DNA from: Fidelibacterota bacterium UBA2986 | Lineage (GTDB): Bacteria; Fidelibacterota; Marinisomatia; Marinisomatales; AB-629-J13 | Length of the DNA: 64,000 nt | Assembly: GCA_002346675.1 (NCBI GenBank) | Contig: DEAI01000008.1 | Location: forward strand, 135,611 to 199,610 | Direction: 5' to 3' | Shown here: one piece after another, positions 44,636 to 53,056 of the stretch | Position numbering within the stretch: position 1 is the first letter of the stretch | Layout: every line of letters starts with the position of its first letter | Notes under the pieces: generated by a model | The model's database searches: none | What the model saw: the letters and a program-made list of their open reading frames with translations, nothing else | What the model was told of the DNA's origin: nothing | Program-made: the position numbers and the translations under genes

Positions 44636-46672
44636 ATGTCATATTTAATATTATTTTTTATTTCTTTTTCATTTGGTGGATTAATACAACCAGATGATGG
44701 GAAACTATTAAATTATACTCATGTCCTTTTTGAATGGGAGCAGGAACCAGATGCTGTTGCCTATCATATTGAAATTTCCTCTGACTCTGAATTTACAAAT
44801 CCTGAAATCAGTCAACCAGATTCTTCTCTTATATACATTGAAAAAGAAATGATCAACTGGCAAACAGCCTATTTTTGGAGAGTTGCTCCAATCTATGAAA
44901 ATGAAAATTCTGGCGAGTGGATTGACACCCGAACATTTTCTACAGGAACTGCTATTTCAAATGCTGAAGCAACCATATATAATGAAAATTTATATTCGGA
45001 CGGATTAACTCTTTTCGGTGCTTTTTATGATTATTATTCAGCCATCATTGATATGAATGGAAATGAGATTTGGAACACCGGAAATCTACCATTTATATTT
45101 TATAACACAGATTTTTATGGTCAATTTTACGGGTGCGAATATGTCTCTGGTCAACCAAACGGTAATTTTTATAAGGGAGTCAAATTTTCTTTAGACAATG
45201 AGATCGTTTGGGATGAACCCAATGATGAGTTTAATCATCATGAAATTATAGAACTCCCCAATGGAAATTTTTTGGGTATCATTGAAGTGGAACAACCTGG
45301 TCCTGTGCCCATCGGTGAATGGACGGCAACCTGCAATACTTTCTATCCCGGACTATGCGATGGAGTTATACCATTTTTTACATGGTTTGGTGATAAGATA
45401 GTTGAGTGGGATAAAAATACCAAAGAAGTGATATGGGAATGGAATTTTTTTGATTATTTGAGTATGGAGGATTATGATATCGAAAATGGGACCTGGTTCG
45501 ATGCATTTGTTGCCACACCACAACGATATGATTGGACCCATGCAAATGCTCTTTGGTTCGATGAGATTGAAAGTGCAGTTTATGTTTCCATCCGGCACTT
45601 ATCACGGATTGTAAAAATTGATTATCCCAGTGGAGAAATCATATGGTCAATGGGAGAAGATATGCCTTCCGGTGATGTGGATTTTGGAACGGGTTTGGGG
45701 TTTAATTTTCAACATAGTCTACAAATTTCTGAGGAAGGAACAATTTTACTTTTTGATAATGGAAATGCTGATTATCAATCACGAGGTTTAGAAATTCAAG
45801 TTACAGAACAACAGAATGAATATTTAGCGCAAATCATCTGGGAATACAATCTTTCATCTGAACTTTACAGCTCATTTTCTGGAAACGTACAAAAAATAAA
45901 CTCAGGTAACTATTTAATTACATCTATTGGTGAATCAGGGACAACACTAGAAATCTCACCGAATCAGAATTTGGTCTGGAAGGGCAAATATAATCTGTCC
46001 GAACCATTGGGAGCTGTTTACAGAGCAAATAGAATTTCAGGATTGTATCCCGTGGCATTCAATGTTGAATTTGAAAATCTTACAGCCTATAATAATGAGG
46101 CCATGGTTATAATTCCAGTTGGAAATTCACTTTTAAAAATAACAATCAATAATGATGGGGATGAATCTGATATAATAAACTACACTCTTATGGGAGACGG
46201 TGAATGGTTTAGTAGTCAATCTGGATCCATATTTATTGAATCTGGAAAATCACATGAATTATCTTTTGTAGGTAATACTTCTCTGGGCTCATATCCTCAC
46301 ACTATAACATTTTTCATTTCTCCAGTACATAGACCTGATCTTGCCCAATCAAAAGAGGTCAAAGTAATTGCAACTCAACAACAAAGTATAGATTCAAATG
46401 TAATTGCCACACATTTTATACTCAATGAATTATATCCAAATCCATTTAATTCTGAGGTTTCGATTGATTTTTTTCTTTTCAATTCAAATGATGTTTTGAT
46501 AGATATCTATAATCAACTAGGTGAAAAAATAGAAAATTTTACTTTTCCCCAGCTCAACTCTGGAAAGCATATACTAAAATGGAATGCTGTTGATATCTCT
46601 GCGGGAATCTATTTCATCAGAGTAAAAACTAGTGAGAATGTTATCACAAGAAAGATTACTTTATTAAAATAA
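44636..46672 (+). CDS. arylsulfotransferase-family secreted protein with T9SS sorting domain
   Basis: I choose ATG 44636 (MSYLILFFISFSFGG), which gives a clean signal peptide and 678 residues; an upstream GTG at 44609 adds nine residues. A fibronectin-like domain is first (HVLFEWEQEPDAVAYHIEIS). An arylsulfotransferase (ASST)-type propeller spans about 110-480, with FNHHEIIELPNGNFLGIIE, VIWEWNFFDYL, DWTHANALWFDEIESAVYVS and GFNFQHSLQISEEGTILLFD; several conserved His residues are visible. The sorting domain is at the end (YPNPFNSEVSIDFF to KITLLK). ASST moves sulfate between phenolic compounds. Here the activity is inferred from family only. The next gene starts three bases later. Confidence 0.85.
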   Translation: MSYLILFFISFSFGGLIQPDDGKLLNYTHVLFEWEQEPDAVAYHIEISSDSEFTNPEISQPDSSLIYIEKEMINWQTAYFWRVAPIYENENSGEWIDTRTFSTGTAISNAEATIYNENLYSDGLTLFGAFYDYYSAIIDMNGNEIWNTGNLPFIFYNTDFYGQFYGCEYVSGQPNGNFYKGVKFSLDNEIVWDEPNDEFNHHEIIELPNGNFLGIIEVEQPGPVPIGEWTATCNTFYPGLCDGVIPFFTWFGDKIVEWDKNTKEVIWEWNFFDYLSMEDYDIENGTWFDAFVATPQRYDWTHANALWFDEIESAVYVSIRHLSRIVKIDYPSGEIIWSMGEDMPSGDVDFGTGLGFNFQHSLQISEEGTILLFDNGNADYQSRGLEIQVTEQQNEYLAQIIWEYNLSSELYSSFSGNVQKINSGNYLITSIGESGTTLEISPNQNLVWKGKYNLSEPLGAVYRANRISGLYPVAFNVEFENLTAYNNEAMVIIPVGNSLLKITINNDGDESDIINYTLMGDGEWFSSQSGSIFIESGKSHELSFVGNTSLGSYPHTITFFISPVHRPDLAQSKEVKVIATQQQSIDSNVIATHFILNELYPNPFNSEVSIDFFLFNSNDVLIDIYNQLGEKIENFTFPQLNSGKHILKWNAVDISAGIYFIRVKTSENVITRKITLLK

Positions 46673-46674
46673 TT

Positions 46675-48519
46675 ATGAAAAATTGGACACTCATTAATTT
46701 GATTTTAATTTTGCAGATTGTTTACGGCCAATGCGAAGAGGGGTTCATTTTTATTGAAGATGTACCATCTTCTGTCACAATGTGGCCTTCAGATTCATGT
46801 TTTTATTCAACTGATTACGGTGCTTTGGAGGATGTTTTATACCAAAATGAATTGAGTTTCTATTCAAATCCTCTCGAAATGGGAACACAGACTTGGATTA
46901 ATGGGAGACTTAAAAATTGGGTGGCAGACTATAATTTTTCAGGTTCTGGACTGTCTGAACCCATATCGGTATTACCTGAATCCATGGGGAATTGGACAGA
47001 ATTAACATACCTAGCTCTACAATGGAATAATCTTTCGAGTGTCCCTGAAAGTCTTGGTCAACTTAGTGGTTTGAGCAGTCTTTACATATCCAATAATCAA
47101 TTGAACGGTTTACCGGAATCTATTGGGAATTTAAGCAATCTTTATTTTCTTGATCTTGGGTACAACCAAATTGAAGAGATTCCAGAATCTTTCTGCAATT
47201 TGCAAAACTTATCCTATTTATGGATTTTTAATAATGATCTTTCTGAACTACCAGATTGCATTTGTGACCTCAATATAGATTGGAGTGGTATTGATGGTGC
47301 TTGGTATCCGTATTTCGGTATTGGAGGAAATTATCTCTGCGAAAACCTTCCTGATTGCATTTCAAGCAGTGAGCACCTGGATATCAGTTTAGATCAGTTT
47401 ATTTACTCCTTTATGGTTGAAGATCCTCAGAATTGTGATGTTTTGGAAGTGGTTTTTCAAGCGGACTGGAATCTTGTAGGCCTTTCATTAGAAGTTGAAA
47501 ATCCACTCTATACATCCGTTTTCCCAACATCTATACCTGGCACTTTATTTACATTTGACAATACATACACTCAAACTGATGAATTAACGAACGGTGTTGG
47601 TAGCTGGCTCCGTTTTGAAAACCAAGGGTCAACTGTTATAAATGGTATTTTTATTGAAGAACTGTCTATAAACCTAATATCAGACTGGAATATCATTTCC
47701 GGAATTTCACAGACTCTTAACCTAACCCAAGTCAATGATCCTGATAATATACTTATTCCTGGGACATTTTATGGATTTAATGAAACCTATTATCAAACTA
47801 CACAACTCGAACCGGGAAAAGGATACTGGGTGAGAGCTATTCACTCCGGAGAAATTTCACTATCTGCGTCCGCACCATTATCCAAAATCAAATTATTTCA
47901 ACCACCTAGTTACCTAAACACACTGAAATTCCAAAATATAATATTGTATTTTGGAGAAGATATGAGGGTAGAGAATTTGCTAAGTTATAGTCTTCCACCA
48001 AAACCCCCACTAGGGACATATGATGTTCGATTTTTTGGTGATTCTAAGCTGTGCACAATGGATGAATGTATTGTAGAAGTCACAAATCCTTCGAGAGATA
48101 ATATTGTCATTGAGTGTAATATAAATGATGGAATGGATTGGGAAATTTTTGATAATAGTGGTAACGTGTCCAAGTGCGATAATATAAAGGCGTCAGAGTT
48201 TGAGAGCGATTCTAAAACTTTTATATTAAGAAAATCTATTTCTCAGAACACACCTACAAATTTCGCACTTTTTCCAGCACATCCAAATCCGTTTAACCCT
48301 TCAACTACCATTCGGTTTTTTGTCCCAGTACTATCTAAAGTAGAAGTCTCTATTTATGATGGGCAGGGAAGATTCATAGAGACGCTCTTGAATGAACAAT
48401 TGACTGCTGGAAATCACAATGTTGTTTGGAATGCAAGTAGATTTACAACCGGAGCATATTTTGCTAAAATTGAATCATCAGGTTTTTCAGAGGTTGAAAA
48501 ATTATTGGTGGTTAAATAA
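46675..48519 (+). CDS. leucine-rich-repeat secreted protein with GWNLI module and T9SS sorting domain
   Basis: The 614-residue protein has a signal peptide (MKNWTLINLILILQIVYG). About five leucine-rich repeats span residues 95-195 (LTYLALQWNNLSSVPESLGQ, LSSLYISNNQLNGLPESIGN, LYFLDLGYNQIEEIPESF). Two GWNLI half-modules follow (Trp 265 and 338), then a four-cysteine module (DVRFFGDSKLCTMDECIVEV to VSKCDN), and a C-terminal sorting domain (HPNPFNPSTTIRFF to KLLVVK). The last 350 residues are homologous to those of the protein at 5427, while the N-terminal parts differ. LRRs suggest a binding role at the surface. It follows the arylsulfotransferase gene closely. Confidence 0.88.
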   Translation: MKNWTLINLILILQIVYGQCEEGFIFIEDVPSSVTMWPSDSCFYSTDYGALEDVLYQNELSFYSNPLEMGTQTWINGRLKNWVADYNFSGSGLSEPISVLPESMGNWTELTYLALQWNNLSSVPESLGQLSGLSSLYISNNQLNGLPESIGNLSNLYFLDLGYNQIEEIPESFCNLQNLSYLWIFNNDLSELPDCICDLNIDWSGIDGAWYPYFGIGGNYLCENLPDCISSSEHLDISLDQFIYSFMVEDPQNCDVLEVVFQADWNLVGLSLEVENPLYTSVFPTSIPGTLFTFDNTYTQTDELTNGVGSWLRFENQGSTVINGIFIEELSINLISDWNIISGISQTLNLTQVNDPDNILIPGTFYGFNETYYQTTQLEPGKGYWVRAIHSGEISLSASAPLSKIKLFQPPSYLNTLKFQNIILYFGEDMRVENLLSYSLPPKPPLGTYDVRFFGDSKLCTMDECIVEVTNPSRDNIVIECNINDGMDWEIFDNSGNVSKCDNIKASEFESDSKTFILRKSISQNTPTNFALFPAHPNPFNPSTTIRFFVPVLSKVEVSIYDGQGRFIETLLNEQLTAGNHNVVWNASRFTTGAYFAKIESSGFSEVEKLLVVK

Positions 48520-48599
48520 AACTTATAAAAATTTTCAGAGATTTTACTAGCTTAATTGATTCTTGCAATTTCCTTTAGATTTACTTTAATTTGGTCCTT

Positions 48600-49373
48600 A
48601 TGAGTAAAAAGACATTTGCTATAATTACTGATATACATTCCAATACGGAGTCGCTTAAGAGTGCTTTATCAATTATAGATAATAGAAGTGGTGTGGATCA
48701 AATTATGTGTCTTGGAGATTGTTTCCCTCTTGGACCAAATCCAGAGGATACATTAGAATTATTAAATTCTATAGAGAATTGTATTTTTGTAAGGGGTAAC
48801 CACGACCGATACATTTTAGAACGGTTGTGGGAACAGGAACTTCCTTCACTTGAAGGAATGAATCCTGATGATCCTATCTGTCAGGAGATTGTGCAAAACA
48901 TAAAATGGGCAGGGGAACAAGTGGGTGAGGAAGGCATTGAACTTATAAAGACCATGCACGTAGCACATCGCGAAATTATAGATGATACCCTAGTAGAATT
49001 CTCCCATGCTTGGTATCAACGTGATGACCATCCTCCCTCAATTGAAGAAGCATCAAATTGGAAAAACCATGTTACTGCTAAAAACACTAATTTAAATCAG
49101 TTCGTTTTCATTCATGGACATACTCATGTCCCCCGTTATGATGAAGAAAATGGACTATTAATTTTATGCCCAGGTGCGACAGGTATTCCCTTTGATAAAA
49201 ACCCCTGCGGTTCAGTTGCATTCTTAACAGTTGGAGAATCCTTTAGTTGGGATGTAGTACGTTATGAGTATGATACTGAAAAAACAATCCAGCAATTAGA
49301 AGACCGGCAACCACCCTTCTATAAAAATTTACAAAATACTCTCCGATACGCCTCCATTAGAAACGATATCTAG
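48600..49373 (+). CDS. calcineurin-like metallophosphoesterase
   Basis: I start at ATG 48600 (MSKKTFAIITDIHSN), 257 residues; a TTG at 48591 is possible but not needed. All metal motifs of the fold are present: DIHSN, MCLGDCFPLG, VRGNHDRYIL and IHGHTHVPRY. The family includes YfcE-like phosphodiesterases and symmetrical dinucleotide hydrolases. No signal peptide, so cytoplasmic. The true substrate is unknown. The cysteine desulfurase gene follows after 35 bases. Confidence 0.85.
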   Translation: MSKKTFAIITDIHSNTESLKSALSIIDNRSGVDQIMCLGDCFPLGPNPEDTLELLNSIENCIFVRGNHDRYILERLWEQELPSLEGMNPDDPICQEIVQNIKWAGEQVGEEGIELIKTMHVAHREIIDDTLVEFSHAWYQRDDHPPSIEEASNWKNHVTAKNTNLNQFVFIHGHTHVPRYDEENGLLILCPGATGIPFDKNPCGSVAFLTVGESFSWDVVRYEYDTEKTIQQLEDRQPPFYKNLQNTLRYASIRNDI

Positions 49374-49408
49374 TTTTTTTAAAGTTAACTTAACCTCCTT
49401 TGTCGTCA

Positions 49409-50536
49409 ATGTACTATTTTGATCATTGCGCTACCACGCCACTTCATAAAGTAGTATTGAAGGTAATGCAAAAAACAGAAAATGACCATTTTGGAAACCC
49501 CAGCAGCATTCATTCTTGGGGACATAAATCAAGAAGCATCATTGAAGCTGCCCGGAGCCAAATGGCAGACTCAATTGGGTGTTCTCCTTATGAAATTGTT
49601 TTTACTGGTGGTGGTACCGAATCGAATAATCTGGTGTTATATAATATGATTTACAGTTCAAAAAATCATGTTATTACTTCTGCAATTGAACATCCTGCTA
49701 TTTTAAAAGTTCTGAATAGATTGAAACAATTTGGTGTTGAAACAACGATTCTCAAAGTGGATAAATCTGGCATTGTAAATCCTGACGAACTTCATAATGC
49801 CATCCAACAAAACACTGGATTAATTTCAATTATGTATGCTAACAATGAAACAGGAGTGATTCAACCCTTAGAAGATTTGAGTCATATTGCACAAAAATAT
49901 GGTATCCCCTTTCACAGTGATGGAGTCCAGACGTTGGGAAAAATTCCAGTAAATGTAAATGATACTGGAGTAGATATGATGTCCTTCTCTGCTCATAAAT
50001 TTTACGGGCCCAAGGGTGTAGGAGCATTATTTATTAAGGGGAACACATCATTAAAGTCACTTATTTTAGGCGGTGGGCAGGAACGAAATCTGCGGGCAGG
50101 AACTGAAAATGTTTCTGGTATTGTGGGAATGGGAAAGGCGTCCGAGTTGGCAAAATCTGAGTTAAAGGAAACGCAAGCTCACCTTAATAAACTAGAACAA
50201 ATATTTGTATCTGATCTAAGACAAAACATCAAAAATATCAAATTTAATTCAACTTCAAACGGACTACCAGGAGTAGTAAGTGTTTCTATTCCATCTATGG
50301 AAAGTGGAAAACTTTTAATCGGTCTAAATCGAAGAGGAATGGCAGTGTCCAGCGGGTCAGCCTGCTCATCCGGAACGGTAAAACCATCACCCGTTCTGAA
50401 AGCACTTGGATTGAGTAATGATCTGAATCTAAAAACATTAAGAATTAGTTTCGGAAAAGGAAATTCAGAGGAAGACACAAGAGAATTGGTAAAGGCAATT
50501 GTTGAAATTGTAACGAGAAAATCCACATATGGGTAA
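49409..50536 (+). CDS. cysteine desulfurase (NifS/IscS type)
   Basis: I start at ATG 49409 (MYYFDHCATTPLHKVVLKVM), 375 residues; a TTG at 49400 lies upstream. Visible motifs are FGNPSSIHSWGHKSR, FTGGGTESNN, EHPAILK, MYANNETGVIQP, HSDGVQTLGK, the PLP Lys in SFSAHKFYGPKGVGALF and the persulfide Cys in SSGSACSSGTVKPSPVL. It takes sulfur from cysteine. Because its end overlaps mnmA by eight bases, it probably supplies sulfur for tRNA 2-thiouridine formation, although FeS assembly is also possible. Confidence 0.93.
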   Translation: MYYFDHCATTPLHKVVLKVMQKTENDHFGNPSSIHSWGHKSRSIIEAARSQMADSIGCSPYEIVFTGGGTESNNLVLYNMIYSSKNHVITSAIEHPAILKVLNRLKQFGVETTILKVDKSGIVNPDELHNAIQQNTGLISIMYANNETGVIQPLEDLSHIAQKYGIPFHSDGVQTLGKIPVNVNDTGVDMMSFSAHKFYGPKGVGALFIKGNTSLKSLILGGGQERNLRAGTENVSGIVGMGKASELAKSELKETQAHLNKLEQIFVSDLRQNIKNIKFNSTSNGLPGVVSVSIPSMESGKLLIGLNRRGMAVSSGSACSSGTVKPSPVLKALGLSNDLNLKTLRISFGKGNSEEDTRELVKAIVEIVTRKSTYG

Positions 50537-51605
50537 AAGAATCATCGTGGGAATGAGTGGGGGTGTCGATAGCTCGGTTGCTGCATTGCTATTAAAACAA
50601 AAAGGGTTTGATGTAGAATGTGTTTTTATGAAAAATTGGGATGATAAAAGTGAGTTCTGCTTTGCAGAGCAGGACTACAGGGACGCTCTTCGGGTTTGCG
50701 ATACATTGGACCTCCCGCTGCATACTGTAAATTTTTCTGAAGAATATAAATCACTAGTATTCTCTTATTTCTTGGAGGAGGAGAAATTGGGACGAACACC
50801 AAACCCTGATATTCTTTGTAATCAGGAAATCAAATTCAAATTGTTTCTTGAATATGCTCTATCTCTGGGAGCTGATCATATTGCAACTGGACACTATGCA
50901 AAGATTGAACGTTATAACGGGCACTATTCTCTTTTGAAAGGTATAGATAAGGAAAAGGACCAGAGTTATTTTTTATATCTCCTAAACCAATATGCGCTTT
51001 CTCATTCCCTGTTTCCCTTGGGAGATTATACCAAATCCTACATAAGGGAAATGGCCTCTGAAGCAAATTTGGCAACATCAAATAAGAAAGACAGCACAGG
51101 AATCTGTTTCATAGGAGAAAGAAATTTCCCAGAATTTCTTCGCCAATTTATTTCTGAAAAACCAGGTGATATCCTGACTTCCAACGGTGAAATTATTGGA
51201 CAACATCAAGGGTTGATGTTTTACACTATAGGACAAAGAAAAGGCATCGGAATAGGAGGAGGCTTTGGTAAAAAAGAAAAACCTTGGTATGTTGCGGAAA
51301 AAGATTTGAAATCTAATCAACTAATAATTGTGCAGGGACATGACCATCACCTTTTGTATTCAAGAAAACTTTTTGCCGGAAAACTTCACTGGATAGGAGA
51401 AACTCCTCCGGAAAATGGATTTAATTGTATGGCTAAAATCCGTTATCGACAGATAGATCAATCTTGTCAACTCACTTTAGAAAAAGACAATTCCTGTATT
51501 GTATCCTTTGAAAAAAATCAGTTTGCGATCACTCCCGGTCAGTCTATTGTATTTTTCTCAGGTGAAGAATGTTTGGGAGGCGGGATAATTGAAAAAAAAC
51601 TATAA
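50529..51605 (+). CDS. mnmA: MnmA, tRNA-specific 2-thiouridylase
   Basis: The 358-residue protein has the PP-loop ATP motif GMSGGVDSSVAALLLKQ, the catalytic Cys in RTPNPDILCNQEIKFK, the persulfide Cys in DSTGICFIGERNF, and MATGHYAKI-like ADHIATGHYAKIE. It thiolates U34 of tRNAs for Lys, Glu and Gln. The overlap with the desulfurase gene fits direct sulfur transfer between the two products. Length is normal. The next frame overlaps its end, but its likely start is downstream at 51661. Confidence 0.96.
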   Translation: MGKRIIVGMSGGVDSSVAALLLKQKGFDVECVFMKNWDDKSEFCFAEQDYRDALRVCDTLDLPLHTVNFSEEYKSLVFSYFLEEEKLGRTPNPDILCNQEIKFKLFLEYALSLGADHIATGHYAKIERYNGHYSLLKGIDKEKDQSYFLYLLNQYALSHSLFPLGDYTKSYIREMASEANLATSNKKDSTGICFIGERNFPEFLRQFISEKPGDILTSNGEIIGQHQGLMFYTIGQRKGIGIGGGFGKKEKPWYVAEKDLKSNQLIIVQGHDHHLLYSRKLFAGKLHWIGETPPENGFNCMAKIRYRQIDQSCQLTLEKDNSCIVSFEKNQFAITPGQSIVFFSGEECLGGGIIEKKL

Positions 51606-51660
51606 GTCGAATCTTTCAATTTTTCCATTCAAAAAAAATATCGTATCTTTACTTTTAATT

Positions 51661-52104
51661 ATGAAACTATTTTCAATTCAAATCTGTTTGATTCTTCTTT
51701 CTGGAAACTTTACTTTTGGTCAGTTCAAGGAAGATGCAGATGCACTAAATTCGTTCCCTATTCTAAATATTGGCAATTCTGTTTCTCCATCATTATTTTC
51801 GCCTAATCGTTTACAAATGAATCATGGTTTTAATTTTAGTATAAACAGTTTTAATGGAAAAGCCTATAACACCAACAGCTACACAAATACACTATCTTTT
51901 ATCCTGAAGCCAAATTTACTTCTTCAATCAAATTTTACTCTTTTTCAAGTCCCTGGAAATTTAGTACAGCAGAGTGAAATCGGTTATGACTTGAGTCTTA
52001 CTTATAAACCAACACAAAATTCTATCTTTCAATTTTCTATTCAAAAGTACCCATTTCCTTATCGCCATAATTCTAATTCAAATATTTTAAGGTATTATAA
52101 CTAA
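51661..52104 (+). CDS. secreted protein of unknown function, beta-rich
   Basis: The open frame extends from 51589, inside mnmA, but ATG 51661 gives a proper signal peptide (MKLFSIQICLILLSGNFTFG then Q), so I place the start there, with 147 residues. After the signal the sequence alternates polar and hydrophobic residues (SINSFNGKAYNTNSYTNTL, LKPNLLLQSNFTLFQ), as in a small outer-membrane barrel or barrel fragment. It sits between mnmA and a LytR_C gene. I recognise no family. It might be a shortened relative of larger porin-like proteins. Confidence 0.65.
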   Translation: MKLFSIQICLILLSGNFTFGQFKEDADALNSFPILNIGNSVSPSLFSPNRLQMNHGFNFSINSFNGKAYNTNSYTNTLSFILKPNLLLQSNFTLFQVPGNLVQQSEIGYDLSLTYKPTQNSIFQFSIQKYPFPYRHNSNSNILRYYN

Positions 52105-52111
52105 TATTATT

Positions 52112-52684
52112 ATGGTTTCATTATTCATACGGAAAACACCCCGTAGTTCAAATAAAAACAAAAGCCGTCATCAGAGAGATACATCAATTAAAAATATTTT
52201 CTTAAACTCACTGATTTTCGTTTTGACAGTCTCCATCGGAGTCTTTATTTACTCATTTTCAACTAAACAAGTGCATAATGGAAAACCATTCGAAATTGTT
52301 TTTCCACCCACAACTGATCCACCTCCATTAAACACAGTATTTGAAAAAAATCCCATAAGTGAATCTACAGTAGAAGTATTAAACGGATGCGGAATACAAG
52401 GTATGGCTGCTCAATTTACTCGATTCCTAAGAAACAATAATATCGATGTTCTTAATTCAGATGATGCAGCTCACTATAATTATACTCAAACACTCATCAT
52501 TTCCAGAAAAGGAAATATTCAAATTTTAAATGAGGTATCTTCTTTATTGGAAATTGATATAAAAGATAAAAACCATGTCTTGAATAATCCAGTCTCAGAC
52601 TCTGATGTGGATTTGACCGTAATAATTGGAAGTGACTATACTTCTATTAAACCGGTTATGGAATTTTTAAATAATCAAAACTGA
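52112..52684 (+). CDS. membrane-anchored LytR C-terminal-domain protein
   Basis: The 190-residue protein has a basic N-terminus (RKTPRSSNKNKSRHQRD), a membrane helix at about 33-52 (NSLIFVLTVSIGVFIYSF) and a LytR_C domain at 85-190 (TVEVLNGCGIQGMAAQFTRF, then NYTQTLIISRKGNIQ and VDLTVIIGSDY). It lacks the LytR-CpsA-Psr catalytic domain. In several FCB genomes such a protein precedes rsfS, as here (15-base gap). It probably lies in the inner membrane with its domain outside; role unknown. Confidence 0.82.
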   Translation: MVSLFIRKTPRSSNKNKSRHQRDTSIKNIFLNSLIFVLTVSIGVFIYSFSTKQVHNGKPFEIVFPPTTDPPPLNTVFEKNPISESTVEVLNGCGIQGMAAQFTRFLRNNNIDVLNSDDAAHYNYTQTLIISRKGNIQILNEVSSLLEIDIKDKNHVLNNPVSDSDVDLTVIIGSDYTSIKPVMEFLNNQN

Positions 52685-52699
52685 ATTCATTATTCACAA

Positions 52700-53056
52700 T
52701 TGAATTCGCTTGAATTATTGGACCTTACTGGTCAGCTGGTCCTTTCTAAAAAAGCTGAAAACATTCAGGCTATAGATGTTCGTGATTTGACTAGCATAAC
52801 TGATTACTTTATTATATGCTCGGCGGACACAGATGTTCAGGTTAAGGCAATTGCAGATGCAGTAAGAAAAGGGACTCCCAATAAACCCTGGAAAATTGAA
52901 GGGTATGAGAATCGCTACTGGATACTACTGGACTATATTGATGTGGTAATTCATATATTTAAAACCCGAGAAAGAGATTATTATTCTCTTGAAAAACTTT
53001 GGGCCGATGCTCCTTCCTGGATAATAACAGATGAATCTGAAAGCATATCTGTCTGA
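52700..53056 (+). CDS. rsfS: RsfS, ribosome silencing factor
   Basis: The 118-residue protein begins with TTG (no better ATG) and shows the RsfS/YbeB pattern: IQAIDVRDLTSITDYFIICS, DTDVQVKAIADAVRK, WKIEGYENRYWILLDYIDVV and the closing RDYYSLEKLWADAPSW. It binds ribosomal protein L14 and stops the 30S and 50S subunits joining under starvation. Its last 26 bases overlap argS in another frame. Confidence 0.94.
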   Translation: MNSLELLDLTGQLVLSKKAENIQAIDVRDLTSITDYFIICSADTDVQVKAIADAVRKGTPNKPWKIEGYENRYWILLDYIDVVIHIFKTRERDYYSLEKLWADAPSWIITDESESISV

